A stretch of DNA of 64,000 nt, taken from NCBI GenBank assembly GCA_002943765.1, contig PQWQ01000001.1, positions 2,825,501-2,889,500 on the forward strand, in the 5' to 3' direction. Numbering within the stretch: the first letter of the stretch is position 1; each line of letters begins with the position of its first letter. Below, piece by piece: positions 61,177 through 64,000 of this stretch. The notes under the pieces are model-generated. The model was not told where the DNA came from. It saw only the letters and a list, made by a program, of their open reading frames with translations, and did no database searches. Both the position numbers and the translations under genes were made by a program. The DNA comes from Psoroptes ovis (lineage: Eukaryota; Arthropoda; Arachnida; Sarcoptiformes; Psoroptidae).

Positions 61177-62048
61177 GTTATCAGATAGTTGTAATTATTT
61201 CAATTCAAAAAATTGAAATCAATATCGATTGTTAAATATTTTTTTAAAATTAAATAAAAAAGATGAACAAAATTGGCGCGCACATTTGTGCAACTAATTA
61301 AATGATTGGTCAATGAGATCAGCCGAAAAGATGCGCAAATTATGATTAATTTTGGTCCAAATTTTTGTCGTTGATTACTTATAAATAACTTGATATCATT
61401 TAATTCATTAAATTTAAATATTTCATCAATTTCGATGGAGCCAGTCCATCGGATCGCTTTATTTTTGATTTTTTTCTTTCTGTCTCGCTTTTTCCAATAA
61501 AATCCAATTCAATATGAGCGCGAACTTTGCCAACTAAAAAATTATTCCACCAATCCACCATTCATTCAATTGAATTGAGCATCAAAATGGTGGTGGTGGT
61601 GGATGGGGCTGTCTGTATCTTCTATGCTGTTATTGATGGTAATAATGAACCAAAGGGGGTAATTTTTCCAATTTGACCAATTTATACGTTAAAAGTTTCA
61701 CTTTTGATTTTTCAATTATCATTTTTCTGATTATAATCAATTTGGATCCATGTTTTTGGAGGGTTTCCCTGAAAAATTTGAATGATTAGATCCCTTTCAT
61801 TGATAAATCATCATTTTCTCATGATCATACAGATATTATCTTGCAAGAAATCATGAAAATTAAGCTAATTTGTTGATTTTTCACTCTCGAGAAACTTTAC
61901 GTAATTTTTAGAAATTTTTGTTCAGGAAAAGTTGCCGGGAAATTTCAGCTGTTCATGACAGTCAGCATATTTTTCAATTGTTTTGTGAAATTAATTTTGT
62001 TATTTAATTTTTTGAATATTCTTAAATCAACAAATCATCAATAAAAAA
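61177..62048. promoter_or_regulatory. Shared divergent promoter region of SMC3 and Rpn5
   Basis: 872 bases between the start codons of two divergently transcribed housekeeping genes. Near the SMC3 side it holds a GGCGCGC block (about 61273) and an ATTGG inverted CCAAT element (about 61300). A 29-codon ATG frame at 61587-61676 (+) begins with a (GGT)n-like run. No TATA box is evident for either gene, as expected for broad housekeeping promoters. Exact transcription starts cannot be read from the sequence. Confidence 0.45.
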
Positions 62049-63516
62049 ATGTCTGATACACTTTTTACCGATAATGGCCGTTTGGTCAAAATGGAAGTGG
62101 ATTATAATGAAACTGTGAATGAAAAATTACCAATTTGTGAAAAATTAGCCAAAGAGAATAAATTGAAAGAAGCATTGGACATATTATTATCGTTGGAAAA
62201 ACAAGCACGTACTGGTTCTGATACACATTCAACTGGACGCATATTGGTTGCAATCGTTAAACTTTGTTTTGAATCCGGTGATTTTGATTTACTTAATGAA
62301 CAAATTGTTACATTAACCAAAAGACGTTCACAAATCAAACAAGCTGTAACAAAAATGATTCAAGAATGTTGTAATTATGTTGATCAAATTAAAGATAAAG
62401 AAACACAATTGAAATATATTGAAACTCTACGTACAGTTACTGCTGGTAAAATTTATGTTGAAGTTGAACGTGCACGATTAACATTGAAATTAGCGCACAT
62501 GAAAGAAGCTGAAGGTAAAATTGATGAAGCCGCAACCATTTTACAGGAACTTCAAGTTGAAACATATGGTTCAATGGATAAAAAAGAAAAAGTTGAAATG
62601 ATACTTGAACAAATGCGTTTATGTTTAGCACGTAAAGATTATATACGTACCCAGATTATCAGTAAAAAAATATCGACAAAATTTTTCGATAATCCCGAAA
62701 TGCATGAATTGAAATTTAAATATTATATGCTCATGATCGAATTAGACCGTGCAGATGATGCATATCTTAACATTTGTAAACATTATATGGCCATTTACAA
62801 TACCGATGCCATCAAAAATGATTTGAAAAAACGCTGTTCAATATTGAAAAATTGTGTCGTATATATCATATTGGCACCGTATGATAATGAACAATCGGAT
62901 TTAATTCATCGTTTGAAATTAGAAAAACCAATCAATGAAATTGGTAATTATTTAGAAATTTTAAAATTATTTACTACATGGGAGCTAATACGTTGGCAAA
63001 CATGGGAGGCATCAGTGTCACAATTATTGCGTGTCGGAAATAAATTAAATGAATTAGAAGCAGAACCTACTGGTGTATTTCCATTCAATGAAGAAGGTAA
63101 TAAAAAATGGAATGTACTGAAAAATCGTGTAGTTGAACATGTAAGTTATGAAATAATTGATATTTTCAAATGTCTTATAATTATTATGTTTTAATTAATT
63201 TCATTAGAATATACGTGTGATGGCCAAATATTATAGTCGCATCACATTGAAACGTATGGCCGATTTATTAGGCTTAACACAACAAGAAACTGAAGAAGCA
63301 TTAAGTGCATTAGTTGTGTCAAAAACTATTTGGGCCAAAATTGATCGTTCAGTCGGTATAATTAATTTTGAACAAAGTAAAGATCCAAATGAAGTATTGA
63401 ATGATTGGTCATCGAACATTGATTCATTAATGAATTTAGTAGGCAAAATGAATCATTTGATTAACAAAGAAGAAATGATACATCAAAATTATGGTGGTGG
63501 AATGATGACTGTTTAA
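62049..63516 (+). CDS. Rpn5: 26S proteasome lid subunit Rpn5/PSMD12
   Basis: A 466-residue non-ATPase lid subunit of the 26S proteasome regulatory particle in two exons, 62049-63140 and 63208-63516 (1,401 bases, one 67-base GT/AG intron in phase 0). The N-terminal helical repeats show the family pattern (VDYNETV...PICEKLA; EALDILLSLEKQART; IRTQIISKKISTKFF). The C-terminal PCI winged-helix domain (about residues 330-430) includes RVMAKYYSRITLKRMADLLG and WAKIDRSVGIINFEQ. Human PSMD12 is 456 residues. The ATG follows an A-rich leader (AAAAAAATG) and opens the conserved frame. It is divergent from SMC3. Confidence 0.96.
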
Positions 63517-64000
63517 ATCAATAATAAATTGATCATTTTAATGAAAATTGTAAATTTTTCAAATTAAAAATTATTGAAAATACATGAATTTCTTGAATTT
63601 TGAATAAAAATTTAAAAAACATGCCATCTTTCGTAATTTAATTTCAAAAATCTTTCAAATTCTTAACAAAAGAAATGAATAACAATTCTGTTTTGCCACA
63701 ATTTTCTTTGCTGATAGCATTCACCGAAAAAAAACGAGCAGCAGCATTGCTTGAACCTGCATCATGATCATGATCAATGCATGAATAAATCACAATGGGA
63801 AAAAAACAAACTTGCAAGCAAGTTACGTCGGTAAATATCACAAAATGTGTGCAAAGAAAAAACATTCACAAAGCATTGAATGAAAGCTTGATGTTTATTT
63901 CTGTTTGTTCATTGTGAGTTTATAATGCAATGTTTTTGTTTGATTTAGTATTTCTTTTTAGATAAATCAATCACACAAACCACACGAGAAAAAGCATCGA
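63517..64000. other. 3' flank of Rpn5, window end
   Basis: 3' UTR and AT-rich intergenic sequence. The minus-strand open frame at 63644-63865 has no recognisable features. Nothing else is supported. Confidence 0.5.
63603..63608 (+). terminator. Possible polyadenylation signal of Rpn5
   Basis: AATAAA 87 bases after the stop codon. Another AATAAA at 63523-63528 is only 7 bases after the stop and less likely. Confidence 0.45.

Overview
The window looks like nuclear DNA of a small-genome arthropod, most likely an acariform (dust- or itch-mite-type) mite. The DNA is very AT-rich and full of (ATG)n/(TTA)n/(GT)n runs and long poly-A or poly-T tracts. Genes have spliceosomal GT-AG introns, many only 50-90 bases long, and the proteins are clearly animal, with several best compared to Drosophila genes. 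The mite assignment is inference from base composition and gene style. The coding content itself only says 'arthropod-like animal'. Exon borders below come from reading frame plus GT/AG sites, and every multi-exon model closes to a whole number of codons.

Layout. 1-3.86 kb: AT-rich intergenic DNA with a small hAT-type MITE (389-486). 3.86-4.69 kb (+): a single-exon cyclin-Q (CCNQ/FAM58A) gene with a diverged cyclin box. 6.0-7.45 kb (-) and 11.57-12.97 kb (-): two head-to-tail genes of the syntaxin-1 family. The second is a standard Syx1A. The first is a diverged paralog with the same intron positions except one lost or gained intron and a moved first intron. 13-20.5 kb: a gene-poor stretch holding a short foldback element and one orphan coding-looking exon. 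20.55-22.99 kb (+): neutral ceramidase, six exons. 23.5-47.5 kb (-): one very large gene for a single-pass membrane protein of about 3,650-3,840 residues (C-type lectin, LDLa, CUB, sushi, F5/8C, HYR, EGF, LamG-like and GCC2/GCC3 domains), the apparent ortholog of Drosophila uninflatable. Its 5' introns are 4.3 and 7.6 kb long. 47.5-57 kb: mostly non-coding, with a 5'-truncated LINE remnant that keeps an RNase H domain (about 51.96-52.68 kb). 57-61.2 kb (-): cohesin subunit SMC3, seven exons. 62.05-63.5 kb (+): proteasome lid subunit Rpn5/PSMD12, two exons, divergent from SMC3 over an 872-base shared upstream region.

The genes do not form one pathway. They cover cell-cycle kinase activation (CCNQ), membrane fusion (two syntaxins), sphingolipid turnover (ceramidase), apical cell surface and Notch-type signalling (uninflatable-like), chromosome cohesion (SMC3) and protein degradation (Rpn5). 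The points most worth a second look are the tandem syntaxin-1 duplication, the cyclin-Q lacking its usual cyclin-box lysine/glutamate motif, the orphan exon at 15.8 kb containing a ubiquitin-identical octapeptide, and the 190-residue in-frame extension ahead of the uninflatable-like signal segment. I saw no CRISPR array, rRNA, convincing tRNA or bacterial-type operon.
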